The position numbers were made by a program, and so were the translations under genes. Shown here piece after piece: positions 1-10,894 of a stretch of 64,000 bases of DNA. Origin of the DNA: Trachythela sp. YZ-2020 (lineage: Eukaryota > Cnidaria > Anthozoa > Malacalcyonacea > Clavulariidae). Each line of letters starts with the position of its first letter. The first letter of the stretch is position 1. The stretch is from positions 7,840,001 through 7,904,000 of the forward strand of contig JADLSH010000395.1 in the NCBI GenBank assembly GCA_016169945.1, given 5' to 3'. The notes beneath the pieces are model-generated. The model worked only from the letters and a program-made list of their open reading frames with translations, had not been told where the DNA came from and ran no database searches.

Positions 1-1
1 C

Positions 2-424
2 TAAGTTGTGCAAGATTTGGCTGCGCGCGAGCACAATTGGTATTATTATGACGAAAACTTTCGGTTTTTGCGGCAGGCACAGACATCGCAGGTTCCATGG
101 GCGACCGTTCATTGGGAATTGTGGCTCCGATCACAGAACTCTCCACCACATAGATTTCCTAGCGTGCAGCATGCTACACAAAGTCAAAATTCTTCGCGAT
201 CACCTCAAAATTTGTCTATTCTGAGGGGGTTTTACTATAAATTTCACTGAGGTGCCCACTGTTCTGGCTGTGATTTTAAGCATGTTTGCTTTAAGTGTAA
301 CGGAGCACATCGCTCTGTAACCTGTAATTTTTGTGGCCCAGGCAAACAATCTCCCAATACTCCCAATGAACGATCGCCTAAACCAGTTTCGCCCTCCATT
401 GCCAACACCAGTAAAAGTGTCTAA
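2..424 (+). pseudogene. DIRS-like gag remnant
   Basis: Frame 2 reads a gag-like segment (YYDENFRFLRQ, then VPWATVHWELWLRSQ) followed by a cysteine/histidine-rich knuckle (CSGCDFKHVCFKCNGAHRSV). Such a C/H-rich patch is typical of the nucleocapsid part of coral and fish DIRS elements. A TGA stop at 248-250 interrupts the frame just before the knuckle; the frame resumes at once, so this is an in-frame nonsense change, possibly CGA to TGA. The 5' part is outside the window. Confidence 0.55.
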
Positions 425-559
425 TCTAAAAATTTTATTAGATGGCTATGCGCCAAACCTTGTTGATACGTTAATTTTCGGTTTTTTATTTGGTTTTCGT
501 ATTCACTTTCAAGGGGCTGAACATTCATTTGAAGCCTGGACAATCATGACGCAGTTGAT

Positions 560-1745
560 TCAAAATTGCGTCAGGAATTGGAGGCAGGTCGGCTTGCTGG
601 ACCTTTTCGTTCGCCACCACTTCCAAAATTTTGTGTGTCGCCATTGGGCCTGGTTCCTAAAAATACAACCAGGCGATTTTCGCACGATTCATCATTCATC
701 TTTTCCCAAAGGTAACATCAGTCAACGATGGCATACCGGACATTTACACATTTGTTCGATATGCCACTGTTGACAATGCCATTCGACTTATTAAACAAGC
801 TGGTTCGGGTTGTTTTCTGGTAAAAACTGACATCAAACATGCTTTTCGAATTATACCTATCAACCCGGCAGATTACCACCTTTTAGGCATAAAATGGCAA
901 CAATTTTATTATTATGACCGTGCTATGCCCATGGGCTGCTCGAGCTCATGTCGCACTTTTGAAGCCTTTAGTACGGCGATCGAATGGATTGCTCGGGAAA
1001 AGTTACTTATCGACAAACTTCTTCATTTACTAGATGATTTTCTTATTATCTCATCTACTCAATTATATGTAAGGCCCATTTAGATCTATTTATTGTTCTT
1101 TGCGATTTTCTGGACATTCCCATCGCACCTGACAAAACCTTTGGCCCATCGACTACGCTCACGTTCGCTGGCATTGAATTGGACTCACTTAAATGGGAAG
1201 CTCGCTTGCCCAAGGAAAAAATTGATAAGTGTGTCCAATTCATTGCCAATTTTTAACACGTAAAAAGGTTACTCTAAAAGAACTTCAGTTTTTAATTGGC
1301 TTGCTAAATTTTGAATGCTCGGTTGTTACTCCAGGTCGCGCCTTTTTAAGATGGTTAATCGATTTAAAGCACGGAATTTCACACCCGCATTTTTTCATTC
1401 GGCTAAATCGCAATGTTAAAAGCGATCTTCGCATATGGCAGACTTTTCTGTCGTCTTTCAACGGAAAATCGTTATTCTTAGATGATCACTGGAGTAACAA
1501 CTATAAACTTAATTTATATACGGACGCAACTAGAATGTGCGACCAATGTATCCTTTTTTTACGGATAACGAAGCTCTGGTTTCTGTTATCAACAAGCAGA
1601 CATCGAGAGATTCTGAACTTATGACCTTTGTTCGCACAATGGTGTTAGTTTGTCTGCAAAACAATATTTTATTTAAAGCTAAACACATAGCCGGTAGCCA
1701 TACTAGAGCCATTGCTCCCACAGCAACCATTTCATTCTGCTAGTT
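560..1745 (+). pseudogene. DIRS-like reverse transcriptase and RNase H remnant
   Basis: From about 590 the reading SPLGLVPKN leads into VNDGIPDIYTFV, then KTDIKHAFRIIPI (RT block A, first Asp), MPMGCSSSCRTFEAFSTAIE (block B) and LLHLLDDFLII (the YxDD box, here LLDD) near 1020. The next segment (FAGIELDSLKWEARLPKEKI) is the DIRS-specific connection. An RNase H-like stretch follows, with NLYTDAT near 1515 and FFTDNEALVSVINKQ with KAKHIAG near 1555-1690. Several frameshifts separate these pieces (near 680, 1060-1075, 1255 and 1530), so the gene is dead. The domain order agrees with the recombinase just downstream. Confidence 0.7.
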
Positions 1746-1899
1746 TGTCCCTGGATGTGCGAGTGCCAGACAAAATTAAAACAAAAATCTGGAAGGAGGA
1801 GTTTGTAGATTTTAGTGTTTTGTTGAGCAATGTATTAGCTGACAGTTTGTCTCGATTTCAGATCCAAACATTTCTACAATTGGCGCCGGCACACACGCA

Positions 1900-2860
1900 T
1901 CGTTCTCCAACGCCCATTCCCTCTCACCTGCTGCCGGAAAATTGGCAAATATAGTTTCTAACTTGGCTCAATCCAGTCTCCAACCGTCTTCTGTACCAAC
2001 ATATAGACGGGCATGGGCACTGTTCACGCAATTCCATATAAAAATATTTAATAACGGCTTAGTAGCTTTGCCTATATCACCTTCAGTAGTCGCATTATTT
2101 ATCGCTTACTTGTTTGATCTCAAGTATGCGCCATCAACAGTAAACACATGTGTCTGCCATTGGTTATTCTCATCGATTGTCAGATTTACCTGATCTGACG
2201 AGAGTGTTTTACATAATTCAAATACTTAAGGGGTATGGTAAAAAAGGCTTCCGTTTAGACAGTCGGTTGCCTATAACACTTCCAATTCTAAACCGCATTA
2301 TAGAGGCTTCGCCTCACATTGCTGGCTCTCAGTTCCAGATATGTCAATTTAAAGCGATGTGCTCTTTAGCATTTTTTGCTTTACTGCGGATTGGAGAAAT
2401 AACAATGACAACATCAAATAACCTACCCCTTCAAATGCATCAACTCTCGCGTATGTATATATGACACGAATAATCATATCGCCGGCATGAAATTAACTTT
2501 TGAAAATTTGAAACATAATTACAACAAGCGGCCTTTGAGGTTAGAACTTTATCGACAAACAACAAGTTGTCCAGTGCAGTTATTGAATGATTATCTGGTT
2601 TTGCGTGGGAGTCAGCCTGGTGCTATTTTTATTTCACACCTTGGTAATCCAGTATCGTGTGACGAGTTTGCTAATCAACTTAAGAGGGTTTTTCGTCATT
2701 GTGGTCTGGATACTTCAAAATATAAATCACATTCATTTAGGATTTCGACTTTGTCGCCTTAAGCTGGGTACGATTATGTCTTCTGGGGATAAATCATGTG
2801 GGGGGGTTTATCCTCAGAGTTTTGTTTGTCTGGGTCATCTAACACTTTATAACCTATTCA
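1900..2860 (+). pseudogene. Tyrosine recombinase (integrase) of the DIRS-like element, broken
   Basis: An N-terminal SAM-like segment (SVPTYRRAWALFTQF, SPSVVALFIAYLF) is followed by the catalytic half. The box I arginine is in FFALLRIGEI near 2380, and the H-x-x-R box is KSHSFRIST near 2728. The terminal tyrosine region is degenerate (CLGHLTLYNLFI near 2835, another frame). At least three frame breaks (about 2160, 2440 and 2760) inactivate it. In intact elements this enzyme inserts a circular cDNA by cut and rejoin, without target duplication. Confidence 0.7.
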
Positions 2861-2870
2861 TTTGAGCGTA

Positions 2871-3430
2871 ATTAGCATGGGCGATCACACTATTTTCCTC
2901 GGGATTTTTGCACAAGACATAATTTCTCTTGTTAAAGCCAGAAAACTATGTTACTTGCAAGGGCGGTGATGTAGATTCATTAAGTTTTTGTGTGTTGGGC
3001 AACCATCTCGATTTCTTGTCATTTGACCCTTGACTCGTATAATTGTATTTGCCTGTTTAGTAAGGACAAACGCGGCAATCCAATTACTATACTCTGGCTG
3101 GCACGGCAATACAATATCCTTCTCACTGACCTTATATATGTTCAGTGTCATTTCATTATTAATTATATTTTATCGATTCCAGTACATGCACTTATTACTT
3201 GTTGCAGCCTGCAAGGGCGGCTGCGTTTACACATTATACTAATATAAATTGTGCATTGCCTTTGTAGCAAGTGTGGTAGGACTTTCGACATTATTGCACA
3301 ACGGCTAGCAAGGGCAGCCGTCGGCACTACTCGTCAGTCTTATCATTATAAACTAATAGTACATGCATTCATTCTCCTTGGGGTGGGGTTCATCATTGGC
3401 GATGTTTACCTCCACCCTTTTCTTGGCACG
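2871..3430. other. Non-coding tail, possibly the 3' end of the DIRS-like element
   Basis: No supported gene. A short GC-rich motif (CAAGGGCGG or CAAGGGCAGC) recurs near 2959, 3211 and 3309, separated by AT-rich sequence. This could be part of the terminal structure of the neighbouring retroelement, but I cannot show it. Confidence 0.3.
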
Positions 3431-3628
3431 AAACATTAGTATTTTCAAACATATATGTATTAATAAATATTGATTTGTTTTACTTAAATGAATAGGCTAG
3501 GAGGATTGTTACTCCTAGCCAAGTTATCCAAAACATTACTATTTTCAAACATATGTATTAATAAATATTGTTTTGTTTACTTAAATAAATCGGCTAGGAG
3601 GATTGTTACTCCTAGCCAAATTATCCCA
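3431..3628. repeat. Two-copy tandem repeat, about 100 bp per unit, each with a hairpin
   Basis: Copy 1 (3431-3530) and copy 2 (3531-3628) are nearly identical. Each carries AATAAATATTG and a perfect 9-bp hairpin, GGCTAGGAG with CTCCTAGCC around an 8-base loop. The second copy follows the first directly. Confidence 0.85.
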
Positions 3629-3639
3629 AAACTGTGGTA

Positions 3640-4466
3640 TCTTTAATGCTTGTCAAATGCCCAGAAAACGAAGTTTCGGAGAAAGAATGCACATACAATA
3701 AGCGGAGGTTACAGTGGCAGTTTGTAATTTACAAGATATAAATCACATTACATAAAACTAATATATATTCACAAAAATAAAGTATATAGTATGTTTCCTC
3801 CAAATTTTATAAGATCAATAAATAAGACTGGTATTCTGTGGTACATACACCTGTATATGACATCGTTTTTAAGTTATTACCTTTGCCAGGAGGTTATGTT
3901 TTCAACTGAGTTTGTATGTATGTGTGCACATGTGCATGTGTGTATGTGTGTGTGCTCTTGTTCTTCCTCACTTGTGGGACAAGAATCGGAATACACACCT
4001 GACTTGTGGGGACACCTCAACTTTTGGTGACCCTGCAAGTTTAAGGGCACGGAAATAGTTGAAAAGCTGTTGATAAGTTAATTTTGAAACATTATGTACG
4101 TAAGTCGACTATTAAAAAGAAAGTATTAGCGTTAGAATGTGTCCCCACAAATAGATTTGGTACGTGTGTAAAGTTGTCCCCACAAGTATGTGTAAAATCA
4201 ATAGTAATTTATTTCAACTTTTTTTTTGTCTGAATGTCGAACTTAAACAATGTGACAATCCTACTACTCTTTTTTCCACAATTTGTAGTGTCGCCATGAG
4301 TATTTGCACACTGTCCCCACAAGTATTTACACATATGAAATGTCCCCAAGAGTGTTACACATATGCAATGTCCCCACAAATATTACACACATATATTACC
4401 CTACAAACCATATAATTAACCAATTGATTCAAAATCTCAGTTTGTTATCAAGCACAGTTTCACGTG
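3640..4466. other. Non-coding stretch with GT-rich microsatellite and scattered TGTCCCC motifs
   Basis: A degenerate (TG)n tract lies at about 3912-3955. The motif TGTCCCCACAAGT, or a variant, occurs near 4140, 4177, 4313, 4342 and 4369, and in inverse orientation (ACTTGTGGGGACA) near 4002. The same core forms the minisatellite at 5886-6226. No gene is seen. Confidence 0.6.
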
Positions 4467-4603
4467 CATCTCCTCCAACCTCGTTTACTGCATCTCTTGC
4501 AGCAAATGTGGCTTGCTCTACATCGGAGAGAGTGGAAGACGTTTAGGCAATAGGTTTGCTGAGCACTTGCGTGATGTCAAGAACAATGTGCACAACAAAG
4601 GTT
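4467..4603 (+). pseudogene. GIY-YIG endonuclease fragment of a Penelope-like element
   Basis: One frame reads VYCISCSKCGLLYIGESGRR followed by RFAEHLRDV, which is the C-terminal GIY-YIG nuclease of Penelope-like retroelements (compare the copy at 39,065-39,304 in this window, VYCISC/IYCISC-type start and GMLYIGETGR). It has no start, no RT and no flanking pseudo-LTR, so it is a short orphan fragment. Confidence 0.7.
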
Positions 4604-4744
4604 GATAGTAAATAATATTTTACTGTAAAACCTCACTTTGGGTTAATAAGTAGTTAATCTTCACATAGGAGAAGTATTTTAATGGTACATGTGCAATAAC
4701 TGACCCATGGGAATTCTACAAACCCATCCACAATTGAACATGAA

Positions 4745-5885
4745 TTTCCAAAGTAAAACCAAGCTGTTTCCCAGGGTCTCACCTTCGCACACCTCCCTGC
4801 TGCGGAGAGACCCTGGTACTGTCTGGTCACACGAGTCAAAGTTGTCTGCTATACTCAGTAGGGGAATGCGATCCAGTCTGTTGACGTCGCGTTAATGAAC
4901 AAAACAATTATCCCATATATGGTAATGAAACTGTTCATCTAATTATAAAATTTCTCTTATTGTTTAACAATTTATATTAAAATTCAATTTACTGACGATT
5001 TTCCTGATAAATCTGACTTAGATTATTTGTTAACCGAATAAAATTAGAGTTCTAAATATATATTTGTGCAAAGTCGAATACTGCTAGCTTTTAACCGAAT
5101 GGAGATGTCGGGCAGCAGAGCCTAATATTTGTAAACAATACAATTACAAGTTTCAAATTAAATCCTTCAAACGAGGATATTAATATCTGCTACAGCAATT
5201 GACATTGTAAACCAACCACTATCATTTCATAGATCCTTCTAAAGGACGCTTTTAGTCTAATATATAACCATTTAGTTTTATATCCTTGGAATTATTATTA
5301 AAACAATAAGCTTTCTCGCATATTATAGTCTACAGACTACACATAAAGATAGAAAATGCGGTCATACGGCACGGAATCATCTTGCTGTAGCTGTTTACCA
5401 ACTAATTGTTCGATTCCACTGTAAGGAGAACGCTTAAATTTATATACCACTGATTTATACACAGTTTCAATATATTTAATACAACATGATCACATATTTT
5501 TAGATCAAACAAACAAGCCAACGAGTGTATCAATTTTGTGTATATCACTGTAAAAATTTAACTATAAATATTATATGGCTGTAAAAATTTCACACATAAA
5601 GCTTGAATTATTTTCACAAACTGAATTTTGCATGCAAACTGACTTTGGGTCAATAATAAACGAAAAAGAATCGAAAACAATATGAGTAAAGAAAAGTAAA
5701 TTGTACAAATTAATTCATATGCACTACTCATATAAACTCTGCCCAATGTACACACACTAACGACAAATTAATTTACATCCCAAAATCTGGGATGTCACAT
5801 GACCAGACAGTAACTGGGTTTCGGCAGAGCAGCTGTTGGGGGCGTGGAGGAGGTGAAACCCTGGGAAACAGGTTGAAGTAAAACT
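4745..5885. repeat. Inverted repeat pair of about 90 bp flanking 0.95 kb of AT-rich DNA
   Basis: The segment at 4745-4840 (GTTTCCCAGGGTCTCACCT to CTGTCTGGTCACA) is imperfectly repeated in reverse complement at about 5795-5880 (GACCAGACAGTAAC to GGTGAAACCCTGGGAAAC). This arrangement resembles the ends of a non-autonomous DNA element. The interior (4841-5794) has no gene. No target duplication was recognised. Confidence 0.5.
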
Positions 5886-6226
5886 TGTCCCCACAAGTCC
5901 AGTGTGTAATCATATTCAATCCATGTCCCGCAAGTGCAGTGTGTAATCATATTCAATCCATGTCCCCGCAAGTGCAGTGTGTAATCATAATCATGTCCCC
6001 GCAAGTGCAGTGTGTAATCATAATCATGTTCCCACAAGTGCAGTGTGTAATCATAATCATGTCCCCGCAAGTGCAGTGTGTAATCATATTCAATTCATGT
6101 CCCCACAAATGCAGCATGTAATAATATTAAATTCATGTCCCCACAAGTGCAATGTGTAATCATAATCATGTCCCCACAAATGCAGTGTGTAATCATATTC
6201 ATGTCCCACAAGTGCAGTATGTAATC
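5886..6226. repeat. Minisatellite, about ten units of 33-38 bp built on TGTCCCCGCAAGTGCAGTG
   Basis: Units begin near 5888, 5923, 5961, 5994, 6027, 6060, 6098, 6136, 6168 and 6202. Each has TGTCCC(C)(A/G)CAAGTGCAGTGTGTAATCATA with small length changes in the ATTCAATTC spacer. Open frames across it are artefacts of the repeat. Confidence 0.9.
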
Positions 6227-6227
6227 C

Positions 6228-6654
6228 AGGGTTCTGCCCATGGTGGGCGGTGCCGGGTGGCAGTACTCAGCAGTGTCGCCCAGCACTTGAAAGGTTTCAA
6301 ATATGCAGTACGAAAACCCCAATGTTGTGGTGTGTAATACATATTTTATAGAAATAATTTTGTATTTTCTTATCTTTGGCGAACTTTGTTATTACAACAT
6401 TATATTAGGTGAAATTCAGTACTACAATGCGCACAATATTAGTTTTGGTAATTCGGAGAAATATGCTATCCCCCAAAGCCAGAAAGACGTCTGATGAACG
6501 GCCCTAATCACTTCGCACTTTGTTAACCGATGTTGCACTTCAAGCTACTCTGAGATCAGTCGATCAAGTTTTAAAACTTGTCGGCAGAGTGGGAGGGGGT
6601 CATGGCATCAGGGCTGCAGGTACCTGGCACTCACATGGTCCTGGGCAGAACCCT
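6228..6654. mobile_element. Candidate MITE, 427 bp, with 13-bp terminal inverted repeats
   Basis: The left end AGGGTTCTGCCCA (6228-6240) is perfectly inverted at the right end TGGGCAGAACCCT (6642-6654). Inside there is no transposase. The element abuts the TGTCCCC minisatellite on its left. No clear target duplication. Confidence 0.6.
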
Positions 6655-6750
6655 CTCGTACATTGATTCTTAATATTATATCATTCCTTCGAAGATTGAA
6701 CTGGCATTGCTGAATGTTTCACAAATATGCAACAATTCGAAGGATGCCTT

Positions 6751-7005
6751 AGGGCCTATTTATATGATTTATGAGATCCCACTTGTAATATAAACCCTAT
6801 TGAGTGTTTATATGATCCCGCTTCTATCCCGCCTAAACGGGATCCCAGCAACTGTTGTCGGGATCCCGCCTAGCCGAGATGAAAAATTCCCATATAAACA
6901 CTCTATTCCGCCTAGCCGGGATGAACGTTCCTTCTGAGCATGGGTAAATCCCTTTCCTGCACATAATATGACATCAAGCACTTAATTGGCTTATAAATGG
7001 GCCCT
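6751..7005. mobile_element. Candidate MITE, 255 bp
   Basis: Left end AGGGCCTATTTATA (6751-6764) matches the inverse of the right end TATAAATGGGCCCT (6992-7005) with one or two differences. The interior has several inverted CGGGATCCC-like blocks. A related left end (AGGGCCTGTTATATGATCCC) occurs near 47,364. Confidence 0.45.
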
Positions 7006-7638
7006 AGTTCCCAAAGGTGGAAAAATGAGATTTCGAACACCCCTTTTTCATCGGATCGTATTGGGCTATTATTCACCGTAGTGATACAAAAAAGGTGTCA
7101 ATTGACTGCTAAAAGGTTACAACCACATGCAGGTTACAACCATCAGTTACAACCACAGTTTATAGTGTTTGCCAGTCTGTGGCGGAGGGAGACCCTTCAC
7201 AGGTTTGCAACCCAATTTACAGAGGTTCCAAAGGTTAGTTAGTGGCTAGGGCCTAAGGGTTAGTTTTTAGCAAGGGAGGAAAACCGGAGGACCCGGAGAA
7301 AAACCCTCAAACCACAGAAAAGAACCAACCAATCTCCAATTACATGAGTTTACCAAGCACACTGACGTGATCCAACCCGAGTACACCTGTGACATCAACC
7401 TGCTGTAGAGTTGGCTTAACTCAGAGGTAAAGGGCAGCGCGCCAACCACATCTATCACCTGTGCTATGATATGTGAATAAATTACTAAAACCCCAACTTT
7501 CTTTTGCGTCTGTCCGCATCCTTGATATACATTATGCCAGAGTGTTTAATAACTCACAAAATTCTACCATATATACTGTATACTTCGGGTTTAGCTACAG
7601 GTATTCCCTAAAGTTAAAGGTGCAAACAAATGAACAAT
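7006..7638. other. No gene seen
   Basis: Contains a GGAGGAAAACCGGAGGACCC motif near 7275 that I know as a common dispersed repeat core in aquatic animal genomes. A short GATA-rich tract at 7637-7662 is probably the 3' tail of the adjoining LINE. Confidence 0.4.
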
Positions 7639-7639
7639 A

Positions 7640-8942
7640 GATAGATGGATAGATAGATAATTCGTTTATTAGCTAAACCATACATTGCAGTCTTACGACT
7701 GAATTACGTATGTGCAAAAAAATTACAAATTTTACATATAAAATATTTCTAGGATATAATAACTATAGATTAAAATGTAATATTTATCAACCATCTACAC
7801 GCTGTGGCTGATAATGAACGATTTACGATATCGATCTGTTTTACAAACAGGAGTATTAAAAAGTCTCGTGTTTCTTAAGTATTTGTCATGGTTTGACGTA
7901 GGCGGCAAGAGTTCTACAAGTTTGTGTTCTTTGTTTTTTATAATATCCTTGAACAACTTGGTGGACAAGGTTTCACGTCTATTATATAATGATGGTATAC
8001 CAGCCATTGACAATGCCTCTCTATACTTCAAATCAGGGAAGACCATTCGCATAGCGCGCTTCTGGATACGTTCGATTTCTTCCGATAGATATTTGGGAAG
8101 GCTACGATGGAATAGTTGGCATGAATATTCCAAAGTTGATCTAATTGCCATACAATAAAATAGGACAAGATCTTTGGAATGAATTCCCGCTCTTTTTAGC
8201 TGCTTCAGAAGGTATAAACGTTTGGACGCCTTTATCGTTATTGTTGCTACGTGGTCATTCCATTTAAGGTCTTCTCGTATCGTCATACCAAGAAGTTTGG
8301 CTGAAGAGACTCTCTCAAAGTTTAGTCCATTTAGTTCTAATGGGTCATGCGACGGCGATGATCTCTTAAAGCATGTCGAGATTTCTTTGCACTTTGATGG
8401 ATTAAGCTGGAGACGATTATTCTGAGACCAGTTGTTAATATGATCGATGGCTTCTTGTAGATGACTTGAGTTTGACGATGAAACAATCTCGGAAACCGTT
8501 GTATCATCAGCGAATTTCCACATAGGAAGTTAATCTCCAGGTAGTTTGAGGTCGTTGATCATCACAAGGAACAACCATGGACCAAGTCGTGTACCTTGGG
8601 CCACTCCCGCAGGAACATTAATCCAGTTCGAGTAGCAGTTCCCATTTAGCTTAACCCTTTGTTGCCTGTCTCTTAGAAAATCGATAATCCAATTTACAGT
8701 GTTTGGCTCAACCCCAATACTAAACAACTTCGAAATCAGTATATGGTGATCCACCAAGTCAAAAGCTTTCCGAAAGTCCAGAAGTGCAGTTCCTATAGTT
8801 GTACCGGTACCATCTGTAGAGCGAAGCCAGTGATGAAACATGGAAATTAGCGCAAAGGTTGTTGAAGAACCTGGTATAAAACCATACTGACATGGATCAA
8901 GAGAAGACAATACTACGGGCTTCAGAGATCTTTCGATTACAA
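7640..8942 (-). pseudogene. 5'-truncated non-LTR retrotransposon (CR1/Jockey-like) reverse transcriptase
   Basis: On the minus strand the frame from about 8940 to 7795 reads the RT core: SSLDPCQYGFIPG, TALLDFRKAFDLVDHHIL (block A), AGVAQGTRLGPWLFLVMIND (block B) and MWKFADDTTV (block C, the F/Y-x-D-D box), then the thumb and C-terminus typical of CR1/Jockey elements (SKCKEIST, LGMTIREDLKWNDHV). An in-frame TAA at 8530-8532, seven residues before the FADD box, kills it. Upstream of about 8942 the coding similarity stops, so the copy is 5' truncated, as usual for LINE insertions. Its 3' end is a GATA-rich tail near 7640. Confidence 0.8.
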
Positions 8943-9334
8943 AACCTTCGGTTACGAAAAACCTTCGGTTACGAAAACTAGAGTTACGAAAATTATCGAG
9001 GTTTGCAAATCATTTGGCTATTATCGAGTATTGCGTTTTGAGAAAGAAGTGGCTGTTCGCAAACGAAATGAGGAAAAATGATTAACTTTCATTAGGACTA
9101 TACTTTCTCGTAAATTGTTAATTAAAAGTTAATCTAAAATCGGCCAGACAAATCCCAATGTGTAGACATAGTTTAAAGTAGTCAAATGATATGATTTTGT
9201 GATTCAAGACTCAATTCTGAATATATCATGCAGAGATAACTTACACTATACCCACTCATGCCTGTCTCACATTTGCGTTCAAAACGTATCCAGAATGCGT
9301 TCTGAAAGTTTCCAAAAATCTCCGTACCTTAAAC
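8943..9334. other. No gene seen; three short repeats at its left edge
   Basis: ACCTTCGGTTACGAAA-type units repeat at about 8943-8990. The remainder shows nothing I can name. Confidence 0.4.
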
Positions 9335-10340
9335 AAGGATATCGTCTGCGATACACTTCACTCCTTCCAGTCCCAAGAGCTCTTGGTTGAGACGTTTCTG
9401 GAATATCTCACTGGACACGTTTCTGGAATATCTCACTGGACACGTTTAAACCAAAGGGCAGGCGCAACCACCGGAATCTTCCGTAGGGGGTAGAAAACGT
9501 TGTCAGCTTGCTTGACTCTTCATCTAATTCTAGATCCCAAAATGCGGATGCCAGGTCAACCTTGGAAAATACATGAGCCTCCGACAAATCAGGTAGTAAA
9601 TCATCTATGACAGGAATTTGATACCGCTCTCTCTTCGGGGCTTTGTTCAGTGGCTTTAGATCTATGCATACGCGCAATGCACCAGACTTCTTCATGGCAA
9701 CGACAATTTGACTCACCCATTCGGTCGGTTCTTCAACAGGTGTGATGACTCCCAGTCTCTCTCATCGTTGTAGCTGGGCTGTTAATTGGTCTCTCACTGA
9801 CACGGGTATTTTCCGTGCTGGTAGTACGACTGGTTTGTGATTTGGGTCTACTTCTAGATGGACTATTCCTGGCAATCTTCCCAAATCGTGGTTAAAAACT
9901 TCAGCATGCTTGTCTACCACTTCCGTTTTCTTACAAAACACAGTGCTGATGAAGTTCTCTTTGTGAATCGTCAACAGCCTCATCTCTTCTGTGGTCTTCA
10001 AACCTAACAACGGAGTCAGGTCATCCTTGACGATCAAGAACTTCATGTCATACTTCTTCTGATTTCTTAAATTAACCACTCGAACGACACACGTTCCCAC
10101 AGGTTTCACTTTGGTACCGTTCCACATGGCTAGTGTTCTATCACATGGAGAAATCTTTTCCTTTTCCACATACTTGTATGGAAGTATGTTCGCGCTGGCG
10201 CCACAGTCGACTTGGAAATTGACATGAACGTCATTAACCAACATCTTCGCAAATATAGCTTTCTCTTTCATAGCTTGAATTCTCACGATGCTAATTTCTT
10301 CCTCCTCACTTCCTATGCAATATATGGAGAACTTTCGACA
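9335..10340 (-). pseudogene. Ty3/gypsy fragment A: aspartic protease and reverse transcriptase
   Basis: Minus strand. The protease active site reads VDCGASANILPYKYV near 10,205 (DCGA in place of the usual DTGA). Downstream come the protease/RT linker and RT blocks: RVCIDLKPLNKAPKRERYQI, FSKVDLASAFWDLEL (first Asp), FSTPYGRFRWLRLPFGL. A 26-bp tandem duplication at about 9391-9441 shifts the frame; beyond it another frame reads GVKCIADDILV, the x-x-D-D catalytic box, near 9340. An in-frame TGA at 9762-9764 also interrupts the protease-RT frame. The element ends soon after the catalytic box, so RNase H and integrase are missing. Confidence 0.75.
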
Positions 10341-10866
10341 TCTTGGCAAAATTATTATTTCTTTTGCACTTGTTGCAGGTTTTTTCCCAGGCTGGACAAT
10401 TTTGCTTATCTGGCAAATGCTCAAAACCGCAAAATTTACACGATATTTTCTTCTTAACTGACTTTGTTTTCCCTTCATCGTCCTCTGAACCGTCCGATTC
10501 TGATTCTTTGTACTGCCGCCTTCTTTGTGTCTTGATCTTATTAGCATAGTCATTAGATGACTTCATTTGCATTTCAGTAATCTCTTCACTTCGACACGTA
10601 TCAATGCATTTATTCAGAGTAAAATCTCGCATTCTAAGCAGCTTTTTCGTTGTTTGTTCCTGTTTAATCCCGAGAACTACATGATCCCATATGAGGCTAT
10701 CTCGTAAACAGTTGCAAAAGTTACATGTCTTCGCCAATCTCTTTAGCTCAGCAACGTAGCTATCGATTGATTCGTCTTGTAGTTTGTCTCGCTTGTTAAA
10801 CACATATCGCTTGCATGTCTCGTTAACTTCTCCAATACAATGGGCTTCAAGTTTTGCCATTACTGT
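10306..10866 (-). pseudogene. Ty3/gypsy fragment A: gag with zinc knuckle
   Basis: Minus strand, 184 codons open. It reads a gag capsid C-terminal segment (DESIDSYVAELKRLAKTCNF, LRDSLIWDHVVLGI, RSEEITEMQMK), an acidic/basic linker (SESDGSEDDEGKT) and a cysteine knuckle (CKFCGFEHLPDKQNCPAWEK, then CNKC). A frameshift near 10,340 separates gag from the protease frame. The gag is 5' truncated at about 10,866, where it meets fragment B in opposite orientation. Confidence 0.7.
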
Positions 10867-10894
10867 TACGATATGTACTTACATACCCCCCCTG

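Larger units (their letters stand above)
1..2870 (+). mobile_element. DIRS-like tyrosine-recombinase retroelement, decayed and cut by the window edge
   Basis: The order gag-like zinc knuckle, reverse transcriptase, RNase H, tyrosine recombinase on one strand is that of DIRS/Ngaro-type retroelements, which integrate with a tyrosine recombinase instead of a DDE integrase. All parts are interrupted by stops and frameshifts, so this copy is not functional. The left end lies outside the window; the right end is not defined by a recognisable terminal repeat. The family assignment rests on protein motifs read by eye. Confidence 0.75.

Noticed and set aside
5886..6226. Regular repeats with short spacers that could suggest a CRISPR array
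   Set aside because: The spacer parts are also repeated and of variable length; this is a eukaryotic minisatellite.
5795..6337. Open frames of 60-91 codons with repeating peptides across the TGTCCCC array
   Set aside because: They are translations of a minisatellite in several frames.
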